From G942493375 sp942493375 (GTDB lineage: Bacteria > Armatimonadota > UBA5829), in NCBI GenBank assembly GCA_942493375.1, contig OW818698.1, positions 1,798,001 to 1,862,000 of the forward strand: a DNA stretch of 64,000 nt. The letters run 5' to 3'. The notes beneath the pieces were generated by a model. It searched no databases, had not been told where the DNA came from, and saw only the letters and a program-made list of their open reading frames with translations. How positions within the stretch are numbered: position 1 is the first letter of the stretch; each line of letters begins with the position of its first letter. The position numbers were made by a program, and so were the translations under genes. Below are positions 1 to 9,239 of this stretch, in pieces.

Positions 1-946
1 ATTTCCCGAGCAATATGTAGCCCATGTGTTCCAAATAGCCGAAGGGGGCTGTATCTTTGGCCCAACTGGGGACCAGTGCCTGGCCGTTCATGTCCAGACA
101 GATATTCCCCCGCCACTCGCTGCCGACTGATGGAACTTCCCCAAGTGAGGTAAATGGCAGCGCTATCACAACAGTAATCCCTCCGGGTCTGAGCTGGACG
201 AAATGATCCCAATCAACATTCCAACCGGCGTCCCCTGCTTTGGCATCGTATATACTGTTAGTCGCATTGACCATGAAGTGGAGCTTGTTAGTCCGGCCAG
301 GACCATAAAGGGTGATCTCAAATGCATCGGATGCCCATATGGAACCATCGCGAGGTTGTTCGGTAGCCTGGAACTCTCTACCCCCAGGGAAGTTTGCTTC
401 ACCGAGTATATATAAAGCTTTATCATCCCACATAAGTTTGCAGAAAGGAGCCGTGTCCTCTTCAGCTTTCTGGCCCATAATATAGTTATTCAGCTTCATC
501 ACCACAGCCTTGTTCCATTCCTCTGGTCTAATTTTGCCGTCCATGGTAGCTGTGCCTCTGGGTATGGTAATTGTGAGTTTGCCTACTGTAACTATTGGAG
601 AAGTAAATACTCCAGGTTCACCGCTGTTCCAATTCTTGCTGCCCTGCGGTGATATGGATTCAACTCGCCAATAGAGCTTGGAGTCAGACGGCAGTCCGGT
701 TACCATTGCCTTATTGGTCTTTACCTGTTTTAATGCAATTACATTTTGAAGCTCTTTGTCTGTGTATACAACAATCCTGTAACTTGAAGTACCAAGTGCC
801 GGTTGCCAGTTGAACCGGGCCTCAACTTTGCCCTTAACAACTCTGGTCTGAGCTTTACCTAGCCGGAATGAACTTGATGTCCCATTGCAGCAGATCGTAG
901 AAAGCATCATCAGAATAATGAGTACCAGCATAAATCTATATAACAT
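1..946 (-). CDS. Secreted FN3-like/CBM9-like domain protein, 3' end outside window
   Basis: The reading frame is open from an ATG at 946 to the window edge (315 codons seen) and no stop is reached, so the C-terminus lies outside. A GGAG at 957-960 sits about 10 bases before the start. Residues 1-24 are a hydrophobic signal peptide. The next 90 or so residues look like a fibronectin type III module (FNWQPALG, YWRVESISP). From about residue 130 the pattern fits a family 9 carbohydrate-binding/DOMON-like module: WDDKALYILGE, SDAFEITLYG, HFMVNATNSIYDA and a late WRGNICLDMN. Such modules bind sugars outside the cell and usually precede a catalytic domain, which may lie off the window. The gene diverges from the secreted glycosidase gene at 1183. 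The assignment is by pattern only. Confidence 0.8.
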   Translation of the reverse strand, partial: MLYRFMLVLIILMMLSTICCNGTSSSFRLGKAQTRVVKGKVEARFNWQPALGTSSYRIVVYTDKELQNVIALKQVKTNKAMVTGLPSDSKLYWRVESISPQGSKNWNSGEPGVFTSPIVTVGKLTITIPRGTATMDGKIRPEEWNKAVVMKLNNYIMGQKAEEDTAPFCKLMWDDKALYILGEANFPGGREFQATEQPRDGSIWASDAFEITLYGPGRTNKLHFMVNATNSIYDAKAGDAGWNVDWDHFVQLRPGGITVVIALPFTSLGEVPSVGSEWRGNICLDMNGQALVPSWAKDTAPFGYLEHMGYILLGK

Positions 947-1182
947 AATGTATATTCTCCTATTCAAACCACCGTCATCCAGCCACATAGCATAATACAG
1001 CAAAAACTGCAGTTTAGTGAATTATGCATGCAAAACAATCTATTGTTGACAAGCAAAAAATAATGAGATATACTTCGCTTGTCCTTGACTCCTGCAAGGA
1101 GTTGTTGATGATCTCTGGCTGTTTTTTTGTTTCGCGTATTTCGCGTTTTTTGCGGTTCTTCTTATTAAAGAAAGGTATTGAA

Positions 1183-2991
1183 ATGAAACATACATTACTG
1201 TTTATATTACTTTGTGTTTGTTTTGCAGGCTCTTGTTGCGGAGCTGCAGAGAAGATCACCAACTCCGATATATCAAAAGGATCGGAGGGTTGGAGTACTT
1301 GGGCAAGAAAAGGGGCTCCTGAGTTTGCTGTGGATACTGCTGTTGGACATAACGACAGTTCCAGCCTTCGTGTAACTGCAGATCAAAAAGGGGAGGATGG
1401 TAGCTGGAAGCAGTCATTCAAATGCAATGATTTCACAAAGTATCACTACGATTTCTGGTTCAAAACCAAAGAACCTAATAAGAAAGTAACGTTCCTCGCT
1501 GAGTTCAGCAATGCGGATCTATATCTCGGGCAGAATAGACAGGACGTTACCAGCAATGGAACAGAATGGACACATGCCGAAGGAGACTTCAGTATGACCT
1601 TTGGGTGTGATGTTCTGGTCTCTCTATGGAGCAACCTGGATGATCTGGACCAGTGCACAGTCTGGTTTGATGATATCAAGATGCAGGACATTTCCGAAGG
1701 CTCACACATTCGCTACGGTATCACAATTCCTGTCAATCGTGTGCTCACACGTAACATAAAAGCAGTCACCACAGAAATTACGACATTTGGTGATGTGGAT
1801 TCTACGGCATATGATTGCGAACTGATCTTGAAATCCGGAAATGATGTCATTGCTACCAGGAAAGCATCAGTCAATAAAGAGGGAAAAGTTACACTGAAAC
1901 TGCCAAAGAAACTCCCTCTCGGTAAGTATTATCTCACTGCATCAATCAAAGACAAAAGCGGTAACGTCCTGACCAATACCACGGATGTCCTTATCAGACG
2001 AGATAAACCTCTCAAAATGACCTTTGGGAAATATGATGAACTCCTTATTGATGGTAAACCTTTCTTCCCGATATCTGTATACTGGCCAGTGGCTAGTGAT
2101 CTAAAAGCTCTCGCAGCTGGTGGATTCAACAGCGCCCATATTGGCTGGGGAAATGACCCAAAACCGTTTATGGATGAAGCTGAAAGGCTTGGAATGTATT
2201 GCCCTATGGAAATTCCTGAGTATAGCAGGGGAATGTGGAACCGTCAGCAATTCATTGATAAAGTTGACTCACTGGTTAAGTATCCTAACCTGCTGGCATA
2301 CTATACATCCGATGAACCAAGTTACAGTACCTGTCCGCCATCCCTGCTCGAGGATGCCTACAATATTGTAAAAGAAAGGGACCAGGACAGGCCTGTTCTC
2401 TATGTAGACTATATGAAGCTCCAATACCAATTATATAGAAATGCGGTAGATGTCATCGGAACAGACCCCTATGAATCGCCCGCAAGCATTGTGAACACTG
2501 TCCAACTGGCCCGCAGTGCAGCAAAACCGGGGCAGTCTGTGTGGAACGTAATAGGCACATTCCCGGCGCCTGATGGAACTCTGCCAACCCCTGAATATAC
2601 GCAAGCTGCAGTATATGCATCCCTAATTTCAGGAGCCCGGGGAATATTCTACTTCTCAGCCCATTTCGGAAGCTTTGATATGACCAACAGCGTCCTGTGG
2701 GATGGCATTAAAGCACTGAATAGCGAAATTCACACAATGACCCCATACCTTCTCTCCGCAAAGCCTAAAATGCTGCTGGAAAAAGGGCCTGTATCAGCAA
2801 GCCTATTCTCCGGCAAACCTGGCAAGCTAGTGCTGGTCCTAAATAACACAGATAAACCAGTCTCTGCTGCAATACCGTTTGGAAAAGGAAAAGTAAAGGG
2901 AGTCTTCAACAGCGATTCGTTAATATCCAACGGAATCGTAAACCTGGACTTGAAACCGTATGAGACAAGAGCTTATTTGATTGGGAAATAG
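1183..2991 (+). CDS. Secreted glycoside hydrolase-like protein with N-terminal carbohydrate-binding module
   Basis: The product has 602 residues. I chose the ATG at 1183, preceded by AAAGAAAGG, because it opens directly on a signal peptide (MKHTLLFILLCVCFAGSCCG); an earlier in-frame ATG at 1024 would place a long tail before it. Residues 25-175 resemble a CBM4/9-type jelly roll (EGWSTW, WFDDIKMQ). A beta-sandwich linker follows to about residue 285. A TIM barrel then opens with LLIDGKPFFPISVYW, typical of clan GH-A beta-galactosidase-like enzymes. D377-E378-P379 in YYTSDEPSY is a good acid/base candidate, and GARGIFYFSAH lies near the end of the barrel. A short C-terminal beta domain closes the protein. 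Exported polysaccharide hydrolase is the likely role; the substrate cannot be read from sequence. Confidence 0.8.
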   Translation: MKHTLLFILLCVCFAGSCCGAAEKITNSDISKGSEGWSTWARKGAPEFAVDTAVGHNDSSSLRVTADQKGEDGSWKQSFKCNDFTKYHYDFWFKTKEPNKKVTFLAEFSNADLYLGQNRQDVTSNGTEWTHAEGDFSMTFGCDVLVSLWSNLDDLDQCTVWFDDIKMQDISEGSHIRYGITIPVNRVLTRNIKAVTTEITTFGDVDSTAYDCELILKSGNDVIATRKASVNKEGKVTLKLPKKLPLGKYYLTASIKDKSGNVLTNTTDVLIRRDKPLKMTFGKYDELLIDGKPFFPISVYWPVASDLKALAAGGFNSAHIGWGNDPKPFMDEAERLGMYCPMEIPEYSRGMWNRQQFIDKVDSLVKYPNLLAYYTSDEPSYSTCPPSLLEDAYNIVKERDQDRPVLYVDYMKLQYQLYRNAVDVIGTDPYESPASIVNTVQLARSAAKPGQSVWNVIGTFPAPDGTLPTPEYTQAAVYASLISGARGIFYFSAHFGSFDMTNSVLWDGIKALNSEIHTMTPYLLSAKPKMLLEKGPVSASLFSGKPGKLVLVLNNTDKPVSAAIPFGKGKVKGVFNSDSLISNGIVNLDLKPYETRAYLIGK

Positions 2992-3080
2992 CACGCGGAT
3001 GTAAAGCTCTGTTGAACTGGGAGGTAATTGCTTGTTTTTTGCAACTGCCTCCTCGAAATCTATTTTAGCTCGTGATCCAA

Positions 3081-3162
3081 CTAGCCCGCTTTATTCACCA
3101 AGCATCGCTTTTGACCGGCAGTAGGGGCAAAAGCTGAGTCAGTCATGAATAATGCGGGCTAG
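3081..3162 (+). repeat. Palindromic dispersed repeat, family A (full copy)
   Basis: The element begins CTAGCCCGC and ends GCGGGCTAG, a perfect 9-bp terminal inverted repeat. Inside are TTATTCA/TGAATAA and GCTTTTG/CAAAAGC pairs around a short loop, so the transcript can fold along most of its 82 bases. Related copies are at 42763-42844 (opposite orientation, about nine bases in ten shared), 52801-52880 (degenerate) and 36591-36640 (internally deleted). Confidence 0.85.
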
Positions 3163-3181
3163 CCACTTTTCCATACAGGAT

Positions 3182-3293
3182 AACCGGGACATATTCTAAT
3201 TTTGCGTGTTTGTCGTATTTTGCGGTTCTCCTTTCCCAAAAATCTGCGTAAATCTGCGAAATCTGCGGATAATTATTTTTAATGCGTTCGCAA
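3182..3293 (+). repeat. Dispersed repeat, family C (long copy)
   Basis: This stretch matches 17148-17259 over roughly 105 bases. Both contain CATATTCTAA near the start, three successive AAATCTGCG-like units and GGATAATTATTT near the end. Shorter pieces of the same unit occur at 49212-49335 and 50552-50590. No coding capacity is evident. Confidence 0.8.
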
Positions 3294-3294
3294 T

Positions 3295-3303
3295 GCCATC
3301 CAC
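3295..3303 (+). repeat. Left target-site duplication of the ISKra4-type element
   Basis: GCCATCCAC directly abuts the left inverted repeat and is repeated exactly at 4718-4726. Confidence 0.9.
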
Positions 3304-4717
3304 GGGTGCGTGTAGAATCTACGGAAAATAGTTGGCAATAAAAAAAGGGGAAAATTCTAGGGGATTTTTGCATGAATAGTCGGGGTCGATGTCGAAATCA
3401 TTAGTTAGTGACAAAAATGATAGGAGGCATCACCCCGACCATGTCAACAGAGACTATTGTATCAAAACTACTGGAGTTATTCCAGATCCATATCACTGAA
3501 TCCTCAGGCAAGAGTTTGTCTGAGAAAGAAGAACGAGCTCTTGCTATCGGTCGTTATGCTTCAGAGCTTGCAATGTCTGAAATGATTGCGAATGATCAAG
3601 AAGAAGCAAAAAGTATCATTTGTAAATGCGGCGGTATTGCCATCGGCAAGGAGAACCGTTCTCGAAATGTCGTAACTCTGGCTGGGACTCATGAAATATG
3701 GCGGAGAAAGTATCGTTGTGAGAAATGTCGTGAGTGGATAGTTCCTCGTGATGGTGAACTTGGTATTGGTTCTGGCAACTACAGTATTGGTGTTGTTGCA
3801 CTTGCCTCCGAGGTATCTGCCTGTTTTCCTTTTCAAGCAAGCGCTGATTTCCTTGCCCGGCGCTTTGGTCTGGATATATGCTATAAGCAAGTGCAATCTC
3901 TTGCAAAGCGCACCGGTACGGTTTTATGTGAGCAGGAGTATGAGCTTGCTCTTGATGTAAGCTCAGGTAAAGCTGTATATGCATCAGCGGAATGCCCGAG
4001 TGTACTTACCATCAGTGCGGACGGATTGATGGTTCATTCTGGTGGTGGGTGGACCGAAATGAAGTGCGGCTCTTTTATAAGTGAGGAATATGGGAGAAGC
4101 ATAATCGGAACAATGGAGCGTACCGAGAAGTTTGGCGAACTACTATATCTTGAAGCTTGTCGGCGTGGTGCCATAAGGGCTGGTAGATTGGTGTTTGTGG
4201 CTGATGGTGCTGCATGGATATGGATACTTGCGGCACATCACTTCCCAGATGCAGTTGAGATCGTGGACTGGTATCACGCCATTCAACACTTATGGGAAAT
4301 AGCTAACGGCTGGTATGGTGAAGGAACGAATAAGGCCAAAGATTGGGTTAAGCGAAACAAGACTCGACTGATGGAAGACGGAGTGGATCGTGTGGTCTCC
4401 TCAATAAAGCAATGGCAGCCTAAAGACGATAATGGGCAGAAAATAAAGCGGGAGAATCTGCACTATTTCACAACCAATGCCAATCGTATGCTCTATGCGA
4501 CTTTTCAGTTAAATGGCTTTCACATTGGCAGTGGCAGTGTTGAAAGCGCCTGCAAGCAGTACGGTCAGGGAAGACTCAAACAGGCAGGTATGCGGTGGAA
4601 AAATGATGGAATAGAAGCAATAGCGCACTTGAGATCAGCTGTAATCAACAAAAGAACCAATAATATTCTGGAGGCTGCCAGCATTGCAGCATGATTCCGT
4701 AGATTTCACATGCGCCC
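3304..4717 (+). mobile_element. Complete ISKra4-family insertion sequence, about 1.41 kb
   Basis: The element is bounded by imperfect 23-bp inverted repeats, 3304-3326 and 4695-4717, identical at 19 of 23 positions (both carry ATCTACGGAA inward). It is flanked by a perfect 9-bp direct repeat. It carries one full-length transposase gene whose stop codon directly precedes the right repeat. Undamaged ends, an open gene and identical flanks point to a recent and possibly active insertion. Removing the element and one flank copy restores a continuous intergenic sequence ahead of the gene at 4794. Confidence 0.93.
3408..4694 (+). CDS. ISKra4-family transposase
   Basis: This is a full-length DDE-type transposase of 428 residues. 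Counting from the GTG at 3408, the catalytic triad candidates are D205 (SADGLMVHSGGGWTE), D266 (VFVADGAAWIW) and E379 (GSGSVESACKQ). DWYHAIQHLWEIA and the C-terminal QGRLKQAGMRW are hallmarks of the ISKra4 family. A CxC...CxxC zinc-finger-like region (ICKCGG, KCREW) lies near residues 65-110. The start is uncertain: GTG 3408, ATG 3417 and ATG 3441 are all in frame, and an AGGAGG at about 3420 favours the last. The protein catalyses transposition of the element at 3304-4717. No frameshift or internal stop is present. Confidence 0.93.
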   Translation: MTKMIGGITPTMSTETIVSKLLELFQIHITESSGKSLSEKEERALAIGRYASELAMSEMIANDQEEAKSIICKCGGIAIGKENRSRNVVTLAGTHEIWRRKYRCEKCREWIVPRDGELGIGSGNYSIGVVALASEVSACFPFQASADFLARRFGLDICYKQVQSLAKRTGTVLCEQEYELALDVSSGKAVYASAECPSVLTISADGLMVHSGGGWTEMKCGSFISEEYGRSIIGTMERTEKFGELLYLEACRRGAIRAGRLVFVADGAAWIWILAAHHFPDAVEIVDWYHAIQHLWEIANGWYGEGTNKAKDWVKRNKTRLMEDGVDRVVSSIKQWQPKDDNGQKIKRENLHYFTTNANRMLYATFQLNGFHIGSGSVESACKQYGQGRLKQAGMRWKNDGIEAIAHLRSAVINKRTNNILEAASIAA

Positions 4718-4726
4718 GCCATCCAC
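4718..4726 (+). repeat. Right target-site duplication of the ISKra4-type element
   Basis: GCCATCCAC is an exact copy of 3295-3303, directly following the right inverted repeat. Confidence 0.9.
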
Positions 4727-4733
4727 CCTCAAT

Positions 4734-4761
4734 TTGACACCCGATACCGTTGAACTATATC
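4734..4761 (+). promoter_or_regulatory. Candidate sigma-70 promoter for the giant secreted protein
   Basis: A perfect TTGACA (4734-4739) is followed after 16 bases by TATATC (4756-4761, 4 of 6 consensus bases). This would start transcription about 20 bases before the AAGGAG ribosome binding site at 4782-4787. It lies only 7 bases beyond the insertion-sequence target duplication, so the element appears to have spared it. Confidence 0.5.
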
Positions 4762-4793
4762 ATCAGCAAGTATTTACTGTTAAGGAGTGCTTG

Positions 4794-7700
4794 ATGAAAT
4801 TGTTGAATACTTGCGGATATCGTTCTGCTCTGGTTCTGTGTTTTATTATTGTGATTCTTGCTGGACTCTGCATGAGTGCGGAAGCAGCGAAGGTTGATCC
4901 CTCTTCCCCGGGTCCATGGCTCGTTTATGATTTCTCCATTGGATGGGGAATGGGCGGAGGAGAAAAACCGGGCGGAGTGTTGTTTGAGGTACAGATTTCA
5001 GACGGCGGTCCTTATAAAACTGCTTACAGGGCAGCGTACTCAACCCTCCGCTGGTATCCATATGCTATCGATTTAAGCTCATATGCTGGCAAACATATAA
5101 ACGTCCGGCTGATCACACAACATATCGAAGGCCGCATTCATATGGACTACCCATACTGGGGAAATCCACGGGTTGTAGTAGGCCCACTAGACAGCAAGAC
5201 TAATCCTAAGGTAATCACCAGTCTAGCACTCACGAAAACTGACCGTGTGGGTGGAATACTTGCAGATGGGACTGAAATCAGTCTTGACGAACCTGATCCC
5301 GTGTTCAACGTTCCTTTCCCCGGTGTACTTCTAAATCCGGCAATGACCAACAGAGAACACATGGTTACGGTGTATGGTGGAGATAACTTCATCACCGTCC
5401 CCGGAAAGTCCGAGCCCGGTATTTATATGGGTGTAAGTATGGGTGTCGACTATCTCCGAATAGGCGCCGGTCCCAACAGGGAAGAATATACTGGCCCGAT
5501 GCCCGCGCGGGCGTTTGCACAGTGGGGGATCAACGTCCCTCAAGCTCCAAAGTCAGCTGCAAAACCGCAGATAAAGCCGTTAATAATAAAGCCTCAGGCA
5601 GCGGCAACAGGGGCCTTTGTTGAACTTGCTTCCCGTGAAGACAAATACCAGTGGCAGCCGGGATTAGTATCTGTTTGGGACAGACAAAAACTGACACTCA
5701 CCGCCAATATGGGCCCGACTGCCAGATATGGATGGGCATTTGCCGGAGTCGAAACAACCTGGCTCAATGAACCCACACTGGAAGTAATGAAATCCGGTAC
5801 TATCAACAAAAACGCTGAAAATGCATTTACAGGTATTGTCGTCGATTACCACACAGCTAAAGGCTACCAGAAGCGCGTGTTCTTTGGATTAGGCGCTGGT
5901 AACAAGGACCGGTATGACCTGAGGCCTGGTGGTTGGATCTATGACGATGCGTCGATGTCCCTCCTCCAGAGACTGACTTTCACTACTGACTTTATTGACC
6001 TGTCCGGAAAATTGTCAGGCAGCAAGGGTCAGATAAAACTTCCGGTAGTTAAATACGCACCATCAGACTGGGACGGACGAATGTGGCTGACTGCAGGAGT
6101 CCAAAACCAGGGAAAGAATTCCGGTATCCAGCTGAGACTCATGGGTGCAAAACCATACATTCCGAACCCAACGATCAGCAAGATAACCGATCCTGCAAAA
6201 CTGGGTGATAGCTTCAAGGTTATTCAAGAAGGCCGTCTGACTCTGGCAATCTCAAAGACAAACGGGGCTCTGTGTGGAGTCTGGGACAGCATCACAGGTT
6301 TAAGACTGGCTGAAGAGTGCTCCGATGCTTATACCCAGGAAAAGATGACCAGCATAGCCTCCAGCACTGAACGCTATGATAAAGTCCTCGAAATCCAGAA
6401 GAACAGATCATCAAAAGACAGGATTTTGAGCATAACCTGCACCAACCCGGCGTTTGAAGGCTTGATGATCAGTAAGACATACCAGGTCAAACCTGGAGGA
6501 TTGTTCACCAAGAAAGTAAGTTTTTCAACCTCTGACAAAGAGGGATTCTTTGTAAGATACATATGCAACACGGCGCTCACAACGGAGTTCACAAGGAGGA
6601 CTCCAGGCGGCGGTAAGATTGTTAAACGTAAAGTCGTAGCTCAGGGAAAAGTGGTTGATGCCGATGAAACAGTCGCCCCCGAACAAGCCGGAGCTGGCGC
6701 AGCCCCGATCGTAATAACAACCGACAGCAAAGTAGGCATAGCAGGATATCGTTATCATGTGAACGATAAATTTGTATTGAGGGGGCAGTCTACTCCGACC
6801 AGAGCCGGTTGGAACCTTAAGGTCTTTACTGACCACCTCAAACAGGGACAGACAGTATCAGGGGAATCTCAATGGATAGTCTTCACCGGTGACCTTTCAA
6901 CATTCAACAGGCACTATCGGGACTTGCCTGAGAATAAAAAGGTATACGACACTCCCAAACCGGAATGGACCAACCGAATTGTATCCGATGCAATGTATCT
7001 GCAGAATGGTCTGGAAGCATTTCACAAAGCTTGTGAGCCATATATAGTCACCGAGACTATCTGGTTCTTCAACTCTCCGTGGGGAAACTGGGGAAGTTAT
7101 CACGACAGCCCTAATAAGATGCATCCGGATGTTTATGGCATAGCCCCAGGTTACAGAGCAGGGATGCCAAACGCCAGAATTGGTAAATATGGCAACTTCG
7201 CTTTTGACAAGACCTCAGATGTCTACAAACAGCATCCTGAATACGGTGTAAGAGACCGCCAACTGGAACTGCTTTCATCCGGGATTAACTCCGACTCATC
7301 CAGAGGTGCTTCATTCTTCTTCCAGATACTTAATCCTGTCGTCCGCAAGGCACTCATCAAAATGCATACAGAGCAGGTGAGAGACTGGAACTTCGATTTC
7401 TACTATACCGATGGACCTGGATATGGACAGGAAGAACCAGACTGGGGTGTTAAAGATGTCACCCAGAGCTATGATTGGCTGGCATACGGTGTTGAACTAA
7501 AGGCAGCCCTGCAAAAGGTGAATCCGGACTGTGCATGGTTTGTAAATGGTTTGCTGCCGAATGCAGATATTGGATATATCGAGAATAGAGACGAACAATG
7601 GAAGGCTCTTGGGACGTCCGAGTGGCAGAATGTAGCCAGAGACCTTTTCAACAATAAATTCAACGAGCCAAAGGGATTCCTCACTGTTCCAACTTATGGG

Positions 7701-9098
7701 AGTGCAACTGCTGATCCTGAAATGTCTGCATATGTATTTATGTATGGCTGGTGTGGACATGGCAGCGATATAAACAGGCTGCCTTGGATGCGCGCAGCGA
7801 TGGATTTCCGGGGAATGAGACTGATTGATGATGCCGTTGATCCGAAATGGTACAAGACTGGTGGAAACCTGGAAGCCTATGGATTCAGAAAAGGACCATT
7901 CGGTATAGTAAACCTGATGGACCATGAGGGTAAAGCGCGAAAACCTCAGATTAATATCGACACAGCCAAACTTGGTATAAAAGGCAAGGTATACGCCTGG
8001 ACACTACTCATGAATACCCCTTATGTAGAATCTCCAGATCCTACTGACGCATCCAAAAAGATACTCAAGTGGGAGACAGTAGCCTGCAAACCAGACGTTT
8101 TATTCTGGGGTAAGGATATTCCGGCAAAATTAAAGCTGGATGTGCAGACCAGACCGCAACTGACCAGCTCAGTCATATTCTCCCCAATTCCGGTTGTGCT
8201 TGAAAGCGTGGATAGTTTCCACAGTGAAACCGGACTGCCATCCCATCCTGATCTCGACATTAAGGTAAAAGAAATAAAAGACGGAATGATAGTCAGCGTA
8301 ACCTGCAGGGCAGGCAAGGCTTCAATGTTGATCCCTGGCTGGGATACACGTTCCTCATACATCAGCAACAGCCAGCAGATGTCGGACGCAAAGTGGTGCG
8401 GTATGAACGCCATTCGACTGGGTGTAGCAAGAGGCAAGCATACTATCAAGATAACCAGGGTAACTCCGCTCAGCAACACTCAAGTATATACGATGAACTT
8501 CCAGAATCCGGACCAGAAGATATGGGGTGACACCCACGATCCCATTAAAGACACAGTCAGATTAATGCAGATTGGGAATAATAAAGTCCTGAGAATAGAT
8601 TCCAACAGCCAGTGGACCTACACCAGGGAATCGTTTGGAATAAGCCGTGTGAGTGGAGTCAACCGGCTGCTTATATTCGATTTCAAAGCTAGAATCCTGC
8701 GAGCGGATGGAAACAACTGCCCGGCTCCGATCAGCCTCAACTTTGGAACTTCTGCTGGGCAAACCGGAGTGACATTCGATTTCAAACCAGATGGTTCTGC
8801 GGATTTTCCGGGGCAGATTGTGTGTTCAGGAAAGTCTATAGGAAAATATACAATCGCACCACAGGCACCCGTAAGTGATGCTGATGCTAAATGGGTAAAT
8901 ATCCGTATAGTCCTTGACAGGAAAAACAATTGGGTGAAGGCATTTGTCGATGGAAAAGCAACTTCAAACTGGGCATACCCTACCCAACTCGGTTACTGGA
9001 CGACCGCACAGATAATGGTATGCGTCCCGAACGGCTCCGGCTATGGGAGCATTGAATATGATGATTTCAAGATAACAACAGCTGAATCACTGCAATAA
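4794..9098 (+). CDS. Giant secreted multidomain glycosidase-like protein
   Basis: The product has 1434 residues. The ATG at 4794 has AAGGAG seven bases upstream and opens on a signal peptide ending near SAEAA; an earlier in-frame ATG lies inside the insertion-sequence inverted repeat and is not credible. Residues 40-130 form a beta-rich sugar-binding-like module (FEVQISDGG, INVRLITQH). A large beta-sandwich region follows. From about 740 to 1080 a TIM-barrel-like segment carries WFFNSPWGNWGS, DWNFDFYYTDGPGYGQE and a WCGHGSD stretch, resembling retaining alpha-galactosidase-type enzymes. The last 200 or so residues look like a concanavalin/LamG-type fold (IRIVLDRKNNWVKAFVDG, IEYDDFKI). I do not recognise a named family over the full length. 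It probably hydrolyses an extracellular glycan. Confidence 0.75.
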   Translation: MKLLNTCGYRSALVLCFIIVILAGLCMSAEAAKVDPSSPGPWLVYDFSIGWGMGGGEKPGGVLFEVQISDGGPYKTAYRAAYSTLRWYPYAIDLSSYAGKHINVRLITQHIEGRIHMDYPYWGNPRVVVGPLDSKTNPKVITSLALTKTDRVGGILADGTEISLDEPDPVFNVPFPGVLLNPAMTNREHMVTVYGGDNFITVPGKSEPGIYMGVSMGVDYLRIGAGPNREEYTGPMPARAFAQWGINVPQAPKSAAKPQIKPLIIKPQAAATGAFVELASREDKYQWQPGLVSVWDRQKLTLTANMGPTARYGWAFAGVETTWLNEPTLEVMKSGTINKNAENAFTGIVVDYHTAKGYQKRVFFGLGAGNKDRYDLRPGGWIYDDASMSLLQRLTFTTDFIDLSGKLSGSKGQIKLPVVKYAPSDWDGRMWLTAGVQNQGKNSGIQLRLMGAKPYIPNPTISKITDPAKLGDSFKVIQEGRLTLAISKTNGALCGVWDSITGLRLAEECSDAYTQEKMTSIASSTERYDKVLEIQKNRSSKDRILSITCTNPAFEGLMISKTYQVKPGGLFTKKVSFSTSDKEGFFVRYICNTALTTEFTRRTPGGGKIVKRKVVAQGKVVDADETVAPEQAGAGAAPIVITTDSKVGIAGYRYHVNDKFVLRGQSTPTRAGWNLKVFTDHLKQGQTVSGESQWIVFTGDLSTFNRHYRDLPENKKVYDTPKPEWTNRIVSDAMYLQNGLEAFHKACEPYIVTETIWFFNSPWGNWGSYHDSPNKMHPDVYGIAPGYRAGMPNARIGKYGNFAFDKTSDVYKQHPEYGVRDRQLELLSSGINSDSSRGASFFFQILNPVVRKALIKMHTEQVRDWNFDFYYTDGPGYGQEEPDWGVKDVTQSYDWLAYGVELKAALQKVNPDCAWFVNGLLPNADIGYIENRDEQWKALGTSEWQNVARDLFNNKFNEPKGFLTVPTYGSATADPEMSAYVFMYGWCGHGSDINRLPWMRAAMDFRGMRLIDDAVDPKWYKTGGNLEAYGFRKGPFGIVNLMDHEGKARKPQINIDTAKLGIKGKVYAWTLLMNTPYVESPDPTDASKKILKWETVACKPDVLFWGKDIPAKLKLDVQTRPQLTSSVIFSPIPVVLESVDSFHSETGLPSHPDLDIKVKEIKDGMIVSVTCRAGKASMLIPGWDTRSSYISNSQQMSDAKWCGMNAIRLGVARGKHTIKITRVTPLSNTQVYTMNFQNPDQKIWGDTHDPIKDTVRLMQIGNNKVLRIDSNSQWTYTRESFGISRVSGVNRLLIFDFKARILRADGNNCPAPISLNFGTSAGQTGVTFDFKPDGSADFPGQIVCSGKSIGKYTIAPQAPVSDADAKWVNIRIVLDRKNNWVKAFVDGKATSNWAYPTQLGYWTTAQIMVCVPNGSGYGSIEYDDFKITTAESLQ

Positions 9099-9148
9099 GA
9101 AGTATGGTTAACAGTTCAGTATTGTGAGAATATACAGTCCATTCATGC

Positions 9149-9193
9149 TTCGATACGCGCTTTGCGCTACTCAGCACGAACGGACTTGAGGTC
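9149..9193 (+). repeat. Dispersed GC-rich intergenic repeat piece
   Basis: CTTCGATACGCGC...CTCAGCACGAACGG is of the kind commonly scattered in intergenic DNA of environmental bacteria. The CCTGAACTTGTCGAAGGA-like piece at 46211-46236 belongs to the same class. It lies between the stop at 9098 and the start at 9240. Confidence 0.5.
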
Positions 9194-9239
9194 AGTTCAC
9201 AGTAGACTGAACTCTTTCAAGAATGGAGGGATTTACATA

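Larger units (their letters stand above)
2992..3303. other. Non-coding interval made of dispersed repeats
   Basis: Between the stop at 2991 and the insertion sequence I see no gene. The interval holds a palindromic repeat (3081-3162) and a long copy of the AAATCTGCG-type repeat (3182-3293), and it ends in the left copy of the 9-bp target duplication. Confidence 0.7.

Noticed and set aside
3230..3280. Tandem AAATCTGCG units as a CRISPR array
   Set aside because: Units are about 10 bases without spacers of constant length, and no cas gene is present.
4710..4793. Upstream ATG for the giant secreted protein
   Set aside because: The ATG lies in the right inverted repeat of the insertion sequence and would bury the signal peptide.
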